Shown: in pieces, positions 16,256 through 25,063 of the stretch
Layout: every line of letters starts with the position of its first letter
Numbering within the stretch: position 1 is the first letter of the stretch
NCBI RefSeq assembly: GCF_003703395.1
Contig: NZ_RDQN01000005.1
Location: 202,102-266,101, forward strand
Reading direction: 5' to 3'
Source: Pseudoxanthomonas spadix
Lineage (GTDB): Bacteria; Pseudomonadota; Gammaproteobacteria; Xanthomonadales; Xanthomonadaceae
Length of the DNA stretch: 64,000 bases
Translations under genes and position numbers: made by a program
The notes under the pieces: model-generated
What the model was told of the DNA's origin: nothing
Database searches by the model: none
Seen by the model: only the letters and a program-made list of their open reading frames with translations

Positions 16256-18570
16256 CTGTTCCATCGCTCATTAGTTTGTCTATCGAGAATCTCCGAGGAT
16301 CAGTCACGCCCTTCACCTTGTCGTTCGAGAAGGGCAAAAAGCTCGTCATCATCTATGGCGAGAATGGCACGGGGAAGTCCACCGTGGCGGATGCTTTCGA
16401 CCTGCTTGGAAACGGTGAAGTAGGCTCTCTGGATACTCGCGGCTTAGGCGCCACGCGCAGGTACTGGCCGTCGATCGGAAAGAAGGCGATCGATGTCGAA
16501 GTAACTTTGGAAACGGGTTCCGGAAGCTGCAGCGTTTCCCTAGGCAAGAGCGACGTGGTGGTGAGCAATGAGGCACTGCGACCTCAGGTCGCCGTATTGC
16601 GGCGAACCCAGATTCTCCGGCTTATTGAGGCCAAGCCAGCTGATCGCTACAAGGAGATTGGCCGCTTCATCGATGTCGGTGGAGTAGAGGCGTCCGAAGG
16701 CACACTACGCAAGCTAATCCTCGACAAGCAGAACGAGTACAACACCGCGAGCACCCGCGTGTCGGAGAATAGGGCAGCGATCGATGGGTTCTGGAGGGAA
16801 GCGTCGAGTCCGGGCGCCAGCGCCATTGCTTGGGCTGAGCAGGAAGTGCAGAGGGACCAGACGCAGATCGATCTGCGCAAGGCCGTCGTCGATCGGTTGA
16901 TGGCGCTGTGGGATAAAGTCGTTTCACACCCACAGAAGGTGATTGACCTGGATAGCCAGCTCAAGAATGCCGAAGTTGCGCGTAACGCGGCACAGCAGGA
17001 ACTCGCAGCGCTCGAAGGCACAATGGCCAGCGACTATCTGGAAGTGCTGGACATCTTGAAGGCGGCACAGGTGCACTTCAGGAACCACCCAGATCCGTCT
17101 GTCTGCCCTCTGTGTGAGAGCAGCGAAAACACCGAAAACTTGGTAGCTGAGGTTACCAGGCGTATCGAATCCCAAGACCAGCACAATAAGCTGGAGTCAG
17201 CAAAGCAAGCCGTCTTGGCAAAAACGAGGGCTGTAGAGCTTGCCCAACAGCGACTCGAAGACGCGAAGATGGCAGCAGCCGCTGACGTTGCTGCTTTCGA
17301 GGCGTACTGCTCCGACGGGGAAGTGCCGACGGACATCCCGGTGCCGGCGCTTCCGATGGTCGCGGATATTGCACAATGGGACAGCTGGATCGTTGCACAC
17401 CAGGACAAGCGAGGCCAGTGGGCGCTCACCGCTGAAGCCTGTGTCGCCGACAAGAAGTTTGTCGGCGCCTTACGTACCTCTCTTAGAATCCTAGAGGAAA
17501 ACGAGCAGCGCGCCCAAGAGCTAGAGCTACTCGTTCCTCGCCTGAAGCAGGTACTCGAACTAATCGAACGCGAGCGCAAGAGTTTCACTGACGCTATCCT
17601 CAGCGCTATCTCCATCCGGGTAGGCGAGCTCTACGAGGCCATTCATCCAGGGGAAGGGCTGAATAAGATCGTCTTGGCGCTGGAGGAGGGAAAGCGAGCG
17701 TCACTGGAGATCGCAGCAGACTTCGGTGGCAACCCGGACTCTCCGCCGCAGGCGTACTTCAGTGACTCGCACCTCGACACGCTGGGTCTGTGCGTCTTCC
17801 TAGCACTTGCCGAGCGCGATACGCCAGAATACAAGCTGCTGGTGCTGGACGACGTGCTTGGCAGCGTGGATGAGCCGCATGTCGAACGCATTATCGAAAT
17901 GATCTACGACACAGTCGCCAAATTCCGCCACTGCATCGTGACGACGCACTACGGACCTTGGCGGCAAAAGTACCGCTGGGGGTGGCTGAAAAACGGGCAG
18001 TGCCAGTTCGTTGAGTTGTCACGCTGGTCCCTCCAACAAGGCATGTCCCACAGTCGAAACATCCCCGAAGTAGAGCGACTGCGCGCCATGCTGGGCGAAG
18101 CTGCGCCTGACCATCAGGCCATTTGCGCGAAGGCAGGCGTCATTCTGGAAGCTGTTCTGGAATTCCTAACCCTGCTCTACGAATGCAAAGTTCCCAGGAA
18201 GGCTTCCGGAACCTACGCACTGGGTGACCTCTTACCCGCCATCGACGACAAGCTGCGCAAGAGCCTGCGGGTTGAGCATCGGCATGAGGATGCTTCAGGC
18301 GCAGTCACCTATCACCCGCGCGCGCTGGAGTCTCATCTGGTTGAGCTTGCGCGGATCGCCCAGGTCCGGAACGTTACGGGTTGCCACTTCAACGCCTTGT
18401 CCTTTGACCTGCTAGATAGCGATGCCATGGCTTTCGGCGCGGAGGTGCTGGCTCTGGCGGATGCGCTAATTGATCACGAAACCGGCTGGCCCAGGAACGG
18501 CAAGTCCGGTAGCTATTGGGCCACGGCTGGCGAAACGCGCCGGTTGCACCCGCTGAAGAAGCCGAGTTGA
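16252..18570 (+). CDS. SMC/Rad50-like AAA ATPase with possible C-terminal HEPN motif
   Basis: 772 residues. Walker A GENGTGKS at 36-43; helical arm region about 150-500 with a central CPLC at 285-288 resembling a Rad50 zinc hook half-site; Walker B LLVLDDV with catalytic Asp near 532; signature/ABC-like region before it. The last 200 residues are a separate helical domain that contains RNVTGCH (R706, N707, H712), which fits the HEPN RNase pattern R-N-x4-H. SMC-like ATPases with extra effector domains are frequent in anti-phage loci. Codon usage and GC are lower than in its neighbours, suggesting a different history. Starts at the ATGA overlap with the 58-residue ORF. Confidence 0.87.
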   Translation: MTVPSLISLSIENLRGSVTPFTLSFEKGKKLVIIYGENGTGKSTVADAFDLLGNGEVGSLDTRGLGATRRYWPSIGKKAIDVEVTLETGSGSCSVSLGKSDVVVSNEALRPQVAVLRRTQILRLIEAKPADRYKEIGRFIDVGGVEASEGTLRKLILDKQNEYNTASTRVSENRAAIDGFWREASSPGASAIAWAEQEVQRDQTQIDLRKAVVDRLMALWDKVVSHPQKVIDLDSQLKNAEVARNAAQQELAALEGTMASDYLEVLDILKAAQVHFRNHPDPSVCPLCESSENTENLVAEVTRRIESQDQHNKLESAKQAVLAKTRAVELAQQRLEDAKMAAAADVAAFEAYCSDGEVPTDIPVPALPMVADIAQWDSWIVAHQDKRGQWALTAEACVADKKFVGALRTSLRILEENEQRAQELELLVPRLKQVLELIERERKSFTDAILSAISIRVGELYEAIHPGEGLNKIVLALEEGKRASLEIAADFGGNPDSPPQAYFSDSHLDTLGLCVFLALAERDTPEYKLLVLDDVLGSVDEPHVERIIEMIYDTVAKFRHCIVTTHYGPWRQKYRWGWLKNGQCQFVELSRWSLQQGMSHSRNIPEVERLRAMLGEAAPDHQAICAKAGVILEAVLEFLTLLYECKVPRKASGTYALGDLLPAIDDKLRKSLRVEHRHEDASGAVTYHPRALESHLVELARIAQVRNVTGCHFNALSFDLLDSDAMAFGAEVLALADALIDHETGWPRNGKSGSYWATAGETRRLHPLKKPS

Positions 18571-18573
18571 AAG

Positions 18574-20277
18574 ATGAGTAACAAACAGAAACTCGAACTC
18601 ACCTGGATCGGGAAGGAGAAGCGGCCCAAGCTGGAGCCGCGCATTCTGCTCGAAGACCGGGAGAAGTCATATCACGCCAAGCATCGGGTGACGGACAACG
18701 ACATCTTCGACAATCGGCTGATCTTTGGGGACAACCTGCTGGCGCTGAAGGCGCTGGAGCAGGAGTTCACCGGCAAGGTGAAGTGCATGTTCATCGATCC
18801 GCCCTACAACACCGGCAGCGCCTTCATGCATTACGACGACGGGCTGGAGCATTCGATCTGGCTGGGGCTGATGCGAGACCGGCTGGAGATCATCAAGCGT
18901 TTGCTGTCGGAGGATGGATCGCTTTGGATCACGATTGACGACAACGAAGGACACTACTTGAAAGTCCTATGCGACGAGGTCTTTGGGCGTTCAGCCTTCG
19001 TCACGTCGCTGGTGTGGGAGAACTTCTACGGCCGGAGTAACGCAGCGGCAATTTCTCCTGCACATAACTACGTCTTGCTGTACTCCCCGATGGGGCAAGA
19101 CTGGAAGCGTGTTCGAAATCTTCTGCCACGGGGAGAAGAGAGTGCCAGCAAGTACAAAAATCCTGACAATGATCCACGCGGGCCGTGGCGACTGGGTCCA
19201 ATCTTCGCTGCAGGGGAGCGGCATGAAGGGCTCATGTACACCATAACAACGCCGTCCGGCCGCCAAGTAAGTCCCCCGAAAGGCAGCCACTGGCGGGTGT
19301 TGGAGGATCAATTCTGGAAGATGGTCAAAGAGGGGCGGATCGTATTTGGTGAAAAAGGCGATAACAACCCGGCAGTGAAGCTCTTCTTGCGAGAAGTACA
19401 AGAAGGCTTAGTACCCAGGACCTGGTGGTCGCATACGGAAGTTGGTCACTCACAAGAGGCCAAGAGAGAGATCCAGGCGCTGTTCCCCAACGAGATTCCA
19501 TTTGACACGCCGAAGCCGGAGCGCTTGCTCAGTCACGTAATTACCATCGCATCCAACCCTGGCGACCTCGTCCTCGACTCCTTCGCCGGTTCCGGCACCA
19601 CCGGCGCGGTCGCCCACAAGATGGGGCGCCGCTGGATCATGGTGGAGCTGGGCGAGCATTGCCACACGCACATTATTCCGCGCCTGAAGAAGGTCATCGA
19701 CGGTGAGGACACGGGCGGCATCACGAAGGCCGTGGGTTGGCAGGGCGGCGGCGGTTTCCGCTACTGCCGCCTCGCGCCCACGCTGATCGTCCACGACCGC
19801 TGGGGCAATCCGGTGATCAACCCGGAGTACAACGCCGCGCAACTGGCCGAGGCGCTGGCCAAGCTGGAAGGCTTCAGCTACGCGCCTTCGGAAACCCGCT
19901 GGTGGCAGCACGGCCATTCCAGCGAGCGCGACTTCATCTACGTCACCACGCAGAACCTGGCCGCCGAGCAGTTGCAGGCCCTGTCCGACGAGGTCGGTTT
20001 CGAGCAGAGCCTGTTGGTGTGCTGCGCGGCCTTCCGTGGCGTCACGGCGGCCCGGGCGGCCGAGCGCTGGCCGAACCTGACGCTGAAGAAGATTCCGAAG
20101 ATGGTGCTGGCCCGCTGCGAATGGGGCCACGACGACTACAGCCTGAACGTGGCCAATCTGCCGATGGCGGCGCCTGAAGAAGAAGCCCCCTCACCCCAAC
20201 CCTCTTCCGCGAGCGGGAGAGGGAGAAAGGCAGCACCCGTGCCCGACCTGTTTGGCGATGGGGAGTGCACGCCATGA
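18574..20277 (+). CDS. Site-specific DNA adenine methyltransferase (type III Mod-like, beta class)
   Basis: 567 residues. The motif order is DPPY first (residues 75-78, DPPYNTG) and the SAM motif FAGSGTT later (about 336-342), i.e. N6-adenine/N4-cytosine methyltransferase class beta, as in type III Mod subunits. The region between carries the target-recognition part. The C-terminal 190 residues extend beyond the catalytic core and end in a REP-encoded segment (PSPQPSSASGRGRKA). It starts four bases after the ATPase stop and ends by ATGA overlap with the nuclease gene. It presumably marks self DNA for this locus (inference). Confidence 0.9.
   Translation: MSNKQKLELTWIGKEKRPKLEPRILLEDREKSYHAKHRVTDNDIFDNRLIFGDNLLALKALEQEFTGKVKCMFIDPPYNTGSAFMHYDDGLEHSIWLGLMRDRLEIIKRLLSEDGSLWITIDDNEGHYLKVLCDEVFGRSAFVTSLVWENFYGRSNAAAISPAHNYVLLYSPMGQDWKRVRNLLPRGEESASKYKNPDNDPRGPWRLGPIFAAGERHEGLMYTITTPSGRQVSPPKGSHWRVLEDQFWKMVKEGRIVFGEKGDNNPAVKLFLREVQEGLVPRTWWSHTEVGHSQEAKREIQALFPNEIPFDTPKPERLLSHVITIASNPGDLVLDSFAGSGTTGAVAHKMGRRWIMVELGEHCHTHIIPRLKKVIDGEDTGGITKAVGWQGGGGFRYCRLAPTLIVHDRWGNPVINPEYNAAQLAEALAKLEGFSYAPSETRWWQHGHSSERDFIYVTTQNLAAEQLQALSDEVGFEQSLLVCCAAFRGVTAARAAERWPNLTLKKIPKMVLARCEWGHDDYSLNVANLPMAAPEEEAPSPQPSSASGRGRKAAPVPDLFGDGECTP
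20186..20229. repeat. REP-like palindrome inside the methyltransferase gene, in frame (copy 3)
   Basis: CCCTCTTCCGC at 20200-20210 pairs with GCGGGAGAGGG at 20213-20223 (one G-T pair), preceded by CCCCCTCACCCCAA. It encodes the low-complexity stretch between the methyltransferase body and its last 13 residues. Same family as the two copies in the helicase gene, in the opposite orientation relative to copy 1. Confidence 0.75.
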
Positions 20278-21356
20278 ACAAGAAGTTCACTGCAACCCCA
20301 CCCGAGTACGCGGACTGGTTGGCTGACATCAAGGCGCGGGTGGTGAGCGCTCGCCAGCGCGCGGCGCTGGCGGCCAATGCCGAACTGGTGATGCTGTATT
20401 GGCAGATCGGCAATGAGATCCTGCAACGGCAGAGAACCGCAAATTGGGGTGACAAGGTGCTCGACCGGCTGGCCAGCGACCTGCGCGATGCCTTTCCGGA
20501 GATGAAGGGGTTTTCCCTCGCCAACCTGAAATTCATGCGCGCTTTAGCCCAGGCCTGGCCGGATGCCGCAATTGGGCAACAAGCTGTTAGCCAATTACCC
20601 TGGGGCCACAACGTGATTCTGCTGACCAAGCTGAAGGACCCGGCGCAGCGCCTGCAATACGCCGAACAGGCCCTCGCCGGCGGCTGGTCGCGCAGCACCC
20701 TGGAAGCCAATATCCGCGATCGACTGCTGGAGCGACACGGCAAGGCCGTCACCAATTTCAAGGCGCGGTTACCGGCGCCACAGTCGCAACTGGCGCACGA
20801 TACTCTCAAAGACCCCTATTTGTTCGACTTTCTTGGCCTTGGCAATAAAGCGCGCGAACGTGCCATCGAGACTGGCTTGGTCAGGCATGTCACCCGCTTT
20901 CTGCTGGAGCTGGGCAGTGGCTTTGCCTTCGTTGGCCGTCAGTACCGGCTGGAGGTGGAAGGCGACGAGTTCTTCATTGATTTGCTGTTCTATCACACGC
21001 GGCTGAAGTGCTATGTGGTGGTGGAGCTCAAGGCCGCCGAGTTCAAGCCCGAACACGCGGGTCAGCTGAACTTCTATCTCACAGCCGTGGACAGGCAGGT
21101 CAAGTCGCCGGACGACAAGCCCACGATCGGGCTGCTCTTGTGCAAGACCCGCAAACGCACAGTGGCCGAGTACGCGCTATCGGGTATTGACAAGCCCATC
21201 GGCGTTGCCGAATACCGCTTGCTGCGCGATTTGCCGCAATCACTCACCACCAGCTTGCCGACGGTGGAGCAACTGGAAAGCGAATTGGGAACGGTTGATA
21301 GCAAAAACGGCGACAAACCGAAACGGTTGCGCAGGAAAAAGGGAGATGCAGAATGA
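20274..21356 (+). CDS. DUF1016/YhcG-type PD-(D/E)xK nuclease
   Basis: 360 residues. The N-terminal DUF1016_N half is helical (about residues 20-150: LYWQIGNEILQRQ, GFSLANLKFMRALAQAWP, SQLPWGHNVILLTKL); the C-terminal half is a PD-(D/E)xK nuclease with FFIDLLFYH (catalytic Asp), VVVELKAAEF (ExK) and GQLNFYLTAVD. YhcG-type proteins are repeatedly found with restriction-modification genes. The start at 20274 is fixed by the ATGA overlap with the methyltransferase stop, and its own stop overlaps the next start in the same way. Confidence 0.92.
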   Translation: MNKKFTATPPEYADWLADIKARVVSARQRAALAANAELVMLYWQIGNEILQRQRTANWGDKVLDRLASDLRDAFPEMKGFSLANLKFMRALAQAWPDAAIGQQAVSQLPWGHNVILLTKLKDPAQRLQYAEQALAGGWSRSTLEANIRDRLLERHGKAVTNFKARLPAPQSQLAHDTLKDPYLFDFLGLGNKARERAIETGLVRHVTRFLLELGSGFAFVGRQYRLEVEGDEFFIDLLFYHTRLKCYVVVELKAAEFKPEHAGQLNFYLTAVDRQVKSPDDKPTIGLLLCKTRKRTVAEYALSGIDKPIGVAEYRLLRDLPQSLTTSLPTVEQLESELGTVDSKNGDKPKRLRRKKGDAE

Positions 21357-24109
21357 GCGCCCGTGTTCAGAACCATGTGGCGGGACGGCTTTCGCTGCGG
21401 CCACCACAGGCTGAGTCGCTGGCAAAGCTCAAGCAGGCGCTGGATGCCGCGCCCGATCTGCTTGGCCACGAGCAGGACGTTGCGGCCATTCTGTCCACGC
21501 TCAAGGCGGAATTCCCCACCCTGGAGGACTTCGAGCGCGAGTTTCCGTCCCTGTGCTTCGCGCTGGCCACCGGCGTGGGCAAGACGCGGTTGATGGGGGC
21601 GTTCATCGCCTACCTGCATCTGGCGCACGGCATCCACAACTTCTTCGTCCTGGCGCCGAATCTCACGATCTACAACAAGCTCATCACGGACTTCACGCGC
21701 AACACGGCCAAGTACGTGTTCAAGGGCATCGCCGAGTTCGCGCAGCAGCCACCGCTGATCATCACCGGCGACAACTACGACCAGACCGGCGCGGCGGTGG
21801 ACGAGCAGTCGATGGGCTTTGCCCACGACGTGCGCATCAACATCTTCAACATCTCCAAGATCAACTCGGAGGTGCGCGGCGGCAAGGAGCCCCGCATCAA
21901 GCGCATGCGCGAGGTGCTGGGCGACAGCTACTTCAACCATCTGGCCAATCTGACCGACCTGGTGCTGCTGATGGACGAGTCGCACCGCTACCGGGCCAGC
22001 GCCGGCGTGCGCGCCATCAACGAACTCAAGCCGCTGTTCGGCCTGGAACTGACGGCGACGCCCTTCGTGGAATCCCCCCGTGGTCCTGTGCCGTTCAAAA
22101 ACGTGGTGATGGACTACCCGCTGGCACGGGCGATGGAGGACGGCTTCGTCAAGGAGCCGGCCGTGGTCACCCAGCGCAACTTCAAGGCCGGCGATCACAC
22201 GCCGGAGGAAGTGGAGAAGACCAAGCTGGAAGACGGCGTGCGCCTGCACGAGACCACCAAGGTCGAACTGCTCACCTACGCCCGCGAGAACGGCGTCAAG
22301 CCGGTCAAGCCCTTCATGCTCGTCATCGCGCGCGATACCACCCATGCGGCCCAGTTGAAGGCATTGATCGAGTCGGAAAAATTCTACGAAGGCCGCTATG
22401 CGAACAAGGTGATCCAAGTCGATTCCAGCCGCACCGGCGCGGAGGAAGAGGAGATGATCTCGCGCCTGCTGGCCGTGGAGAGTGTGGACGAGCCGACCGA
22501 GATCGTGATTCACGTCAACATGCTCAAGGAAGGCTGGGACGTGACCAACCTCTACACGATCGTGCCGCTGCGCGCGGCGAATGCGCGCACGCTGATCGAG
22601 CAGTCCATCGGGCGCGGTCTGCGTCTGCCCTATGGCAAGCGCACCGGCGTGGCGGCCGTGGATCGGCTGAACATCGTGGCCCACGACCGCTTTCAGGAGA
22701 TCATCGACGAGGCCAACCGTAGCGATTCGCCGATCCGCCTGCAGCAGGTCGTGCTTGATACACCCAGCGCAGCCGACAGGAAGGTCAGCGTGCAGGTCGA
22801 ATCGGTCGCTGCGGCGCGTCTCGGGCTGACGGATGCGCCCGTTGTGCAGACGAGCGCATCAGGTGCCGATAGTGGGCCGCCCACGACCGCCGAATTGCCC
22901 GCACCGAGTTTCTCCACCGCAGCGGAGAAGCAGGCCGCCCGCATGGTCATGGAGGTCATCGGAAAGTACGAGGTCAGGCGCGATGTTGCGCCCACACGTA
23001 GCGCGTTGCTGAAGCCGGAGGTGCAGCAGGAGATCCTGGCGGAGGTGGCGGAGCGCATGAGACCTTTGCAGGGCTCGCTGCTGGCCGGCGTGGACGAATC
23101 GGCGCCTGCGCTCGATCTGCTGGCCGTGGTGGCCAAGACCACGGAAATCGTGGTGCAGCAAGCCATCGACATTCCGCGTATCGCCGTGGTGCCGACCGGC
23201 GAGGTCACGACGGGCTTTCGCCCATTTACTCTGGACGTGAGCCAGCTTCACCTTCAGCCGGGCGAACGCGAAATCGTCGGCCAGATGCTGCGCACCCACG
23301 AGCAATTCACGCTGGCCGCCGAACTCGGCCTGAAGGAGCAGCGCCCGGAGGACTACATCGTCCACGCGCTGGTGGATTTCGACGACATCGACTATTTCAC
23401 CCATGCCGACCTGCTCTATGAGCTCGCGGGCCAGATGGTTCGGCACCTGCGCAGCTATCTGTCCGAGGATGCGGCCCTCGGCGTGCTGGATCGCGATCGC
23501 CGCCTGATCGCGCGGGAAATCCACGCGCAGATGATGGCCCACTTCTGGGAGGAGGCAACCGAGTACGAGGTGCAGGTCAGCCGCGGTTTCACCGCACTCA
23601 AGCCCTGCAACTACACCGCCATGGCAGGTCAGACGGCCCACCACTTCCGGGAGACCGTGCTTGATCCCAGCCGCATCAAGCAGATGCTCTTCGGCGGCTT
23701 CGCGCGTTGCCTGTATCCGCTGCAGAAGTTCGACTCGGATACCGAGCGGCGCTTCGCCATCATCCTGGAGCGTGACGCTTTGAGGTGGCTCAAGCCTGCG
23801 AAGGGGCAGTTCCAGATTTACTACAAGCTCGGCGCCGAGCAGCCGGAGTACATCCCCGACTTCGTGGCCGAGACGGACACGACCATCTTCATGGTGGAGA
23901 CCAAGGCACGGGTGGACGTCGACACTCAGGAGGTTCAGGCCAAGGCAGCTGCCGCCATGCGTTGGTGCAGGCACGCTTCCGATCACGCGGCAAACGTCGG
24001 CACCAAGCGCTGGAAGTACCTGCTGGTGCCGCATGACGAAGTCAGCGAGTCCAAACGGCTTGCCGATTACCTGCGCTTTGAGGTCAAGGGGTCGTTGAGC
24101 GCACCTTGA
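21353..24109 (+). CDS. Type III restriction Res-like DEAD/DEAH helicase-endonuclease
   Basis: 918 residues. SF2 helicase with motif I ATGVGKT at about 72-78, a DESH variant of the DEAH box near residue 205, TATP near 230, and motif VI QSIGRGLRLP near 420. Near the C-terminus YIPDFVAETDTTIFMVETKA gives the PD...ExK pattern of a type III Res endonuclease. With the Mod-like enzyme it would form the cutting arm of the locus. ATGA overlap with the preceding gene fixes the start. It ends the operon; 160 bases with no feature follow. Confidence 0.92.
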   Translation: MSARVQNHVAGRLSLRPPQAESLAKLKQALDAAPDLLGHEQDVAAILSTLKAEFPTLEDFEREFPSLCFALATGVGKTRLMGAFIAYLHLAHGIHNFFVLAPNLTIYNKLITDFTRNTAKYVFKGIAEFAQQPPLIITGDNYDQTGAAVDEQSMGFAHDVRINIFNISKINSEVRGGKEPRIKRMREVLGDSYFNHLANLTDLVLLMDESHRYRASAGVRAINELKPLFGLELTATPFVESPRGPVPFKNVVMDYPLARAMEDGFVKEPAVVTQRNFKAGDHTPEEVEKTKLEDGVRLHETTKVELLTYARENGVKPVKPFMLVIARDTTHAAQLKALIESEKFYEGRYANKVIQVDSSRTGAEEEEMISRLLAVESVDEPTEIVIHVNMLKEGWDVTNLYTIVPLRAANARTLIEQSIGRGLRLPYGKRTGVAAVDRLNIVAHDRFQEIIDEANRSDSPIRLQQVVLDTPSAADRKVSVQVESVAAARLGLTDAPVVQTSASGADSGPPTTAELPAPSFSTAAEKQAARMVMEVIGKYEVRRDVAPTRSALLKPEVQQEILAEVAERMRPLQGSLLAGVDESAPALDLLAVVAKTTEIVVQQAIDIPRIAVVPTGEVTTGFRPFTLDVSQLHLQPGEREIVGQMLRTHEQFTLAAELGLKEQRPEDYIVHALVDFDDIDYFTHADLLYELAGQMVRHLRSYLSEDAALGVLDRDRRLIAREIHAQMMAHFWEEATEYEVQVSRGFTALKPCNYTAMAGQTAHHFRETVLDPSRIKQMLFGGFARCLYPLQKFDSDTERRFAIILERDALRWLKPAKGQFQIYYKLGAEQPEYIPDFVAETDTTIFMVETKARVDVDTQEVQAKAAAAMRWCRHASDHAANVGTKRWKYLLVPHDEVSESKRLADYLRFEVKGSLSAP

Positions 24110-24271
24110 TCGACTTCGGTGCAGGCATCCAGGCGGCGGAGGATCGCCGCTTCAGGCGCATGATGAACCGGCGGGCCTGACCCGGCGCAAGGCTGCAGCT
24201 ACAGGTGATTCTTGAACGCTCGCCGCCGCGATAGATGACCCCGACTCGCACCTCGCCCCGACGCGGCGGGC

Positions 24272-24586
24272 TCATGAACCGAAATCGTACCCGAAGCGGT
24301 CGATCCGGTGCATCCGCTCGTGCAGGATGGTCACGATGCCGATGTCGCCATTGGAGAGCCGGCGCCAGTAGACGAAGTGCCGTTGGTAGCGGAAGAAGTA
24401 GCCTTCGATGCCGAACTCGGCGGGAATGGGCCTGGACGATGTCCGGTGTGTCTGGATGCCGTCGAAGGCCTCGAACAGGCCGGTGATGTAGCGGTCGGCG
24501 TGTTCGGTGCCCCAGCGATCGCGCGTGTAGCGGTAGATCTGGTCGAGCCGCCAGGACGCCGCCTCCTGGACCAGGACCTTGGCCAC
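24272..24586 (-). CDS. parE: ParE/RelE-family toxin
   Basis: 104 residues in the RelE/ParE toxin fold: VLVQEAASWRLDQIYRYTRDRWG, then YITGLFEAFDGIQTHRTSSRPIP, and the C-terminal strand region GDIGIVTILHERMHRIDRF. ParE-type toxins poison DNA gyrase; RelE-type cleave mRNA, and this one looks closer to ParE by the helical N-terminal hairpin and the ParD-like partner. It starts four bases after the antitoxin stop, as usual for such pairs. Confidence 0.87.
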   Translation of the reverse strand: MAKVLVQEAASWRLDQIYRYTRDRWGTEHADRYITGLFEAFDGIQTHRTSSRPIPAEFGIEGYFFRYQRHFVYWRRLSNGDIGIVTILHERMHRIDRFGYDFGS

Positions 24587-24590
24587 GCAG

Positions 24591-24851
24591 TCAGCCTCGG
24601 TTGCGCGCGATCACGTCGGCGGCGGTCAGGGGACGGTACGAGGCCTCCGGGGAGGCAAAGGCATGGGCCAGCTCGGCCTTCAGCCGGTCGAAGGCTTCCT
24701 GCTCCTTGCGTTGCTTGTCGCGGCGGATCAGGTCGCGCATGTACTCGCTGACGTTCTCGTAGTCGCCGTGCTCGCCCACGTTGGCGGCGACGAAATCGCT
24801 GAGCGGCCCGCTGAGGCGAACCGTCATGGTCGTGGTCGTTGTCCGGGACAT
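24591..24851 (-). CDS. parD: ParD-family ribbon-helix-helix antitoxin
   Basis: 86 residues. The N-terminal ribbon-helix-helix ([39 protein letters not shown] in pieces) binds the operon's own promoter; the C-terminal tail neutralises the toxin. [15 protein letters not shown] is the classic ParD signature. ATG at 24851 has AGGAG seven bases upstream. Together with the toxin gene it may stabilise the neighbouring island, which it adjoins at the right edge. Confidence 0.9.
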   Translation of the reverse strand: MSRTTTTTMTVRLSGPLSDFVAANVGEHGDYENVSEYMRDLIRRDKQRKEQEAFDRLKAELAHAFASPEASYRPLTAADVIARNRG

Positions 24852-24873
24852 GGCTGGCTCCTGTTGCCGTTAT

Positions 24874-24909
24874 CGTATTCAATATATTCAAAAAGGAATA
24901 CGGAGACAA
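24874..24909 (-). promoter_or_regulatory. parDE promoter with overlapping operator
   Basis: On the minus strand TTGTCT (24904-24909) and TATATT (24881-24886) are spaced by 17 bases, a good sigma-70 promoter. An inverted repeat, CGTATTC at 24874-24880 and GAATACG at 24896-24902, overlaps the -10 and spacer; the AATATATT core at 24881-24888 is itself palindromic. This is where an RHH antitoxin would bind to autorepress. The A+T-rich stretch stands out in this high-GC window. Confidence 0.65.
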
Positions 24910-25063
24910 GCATCCGGCAGCCTCTTCTGTGGCCGGTGCGCGCCGATGTCAGGCGAAAAAGGAGCGCGCGCCGCGCTGCGATCCGGGCGCCCTGGCCTGC
25001 AGCGGAACGGTGAACGGCGCGTGTCATGCTAGGCGCCGTGGTTCTTCCTGCAAAAGCGGCGGC

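Noticed and set aside
12644..24109. DISARM or BREX assignment
   Set aside because: An SNF2 helicase and methyltransferase are shared in general with DISARM, but drmA, drmB, drmC and all pglZ/brx genes are absent, and Mod/Res are type III-like.
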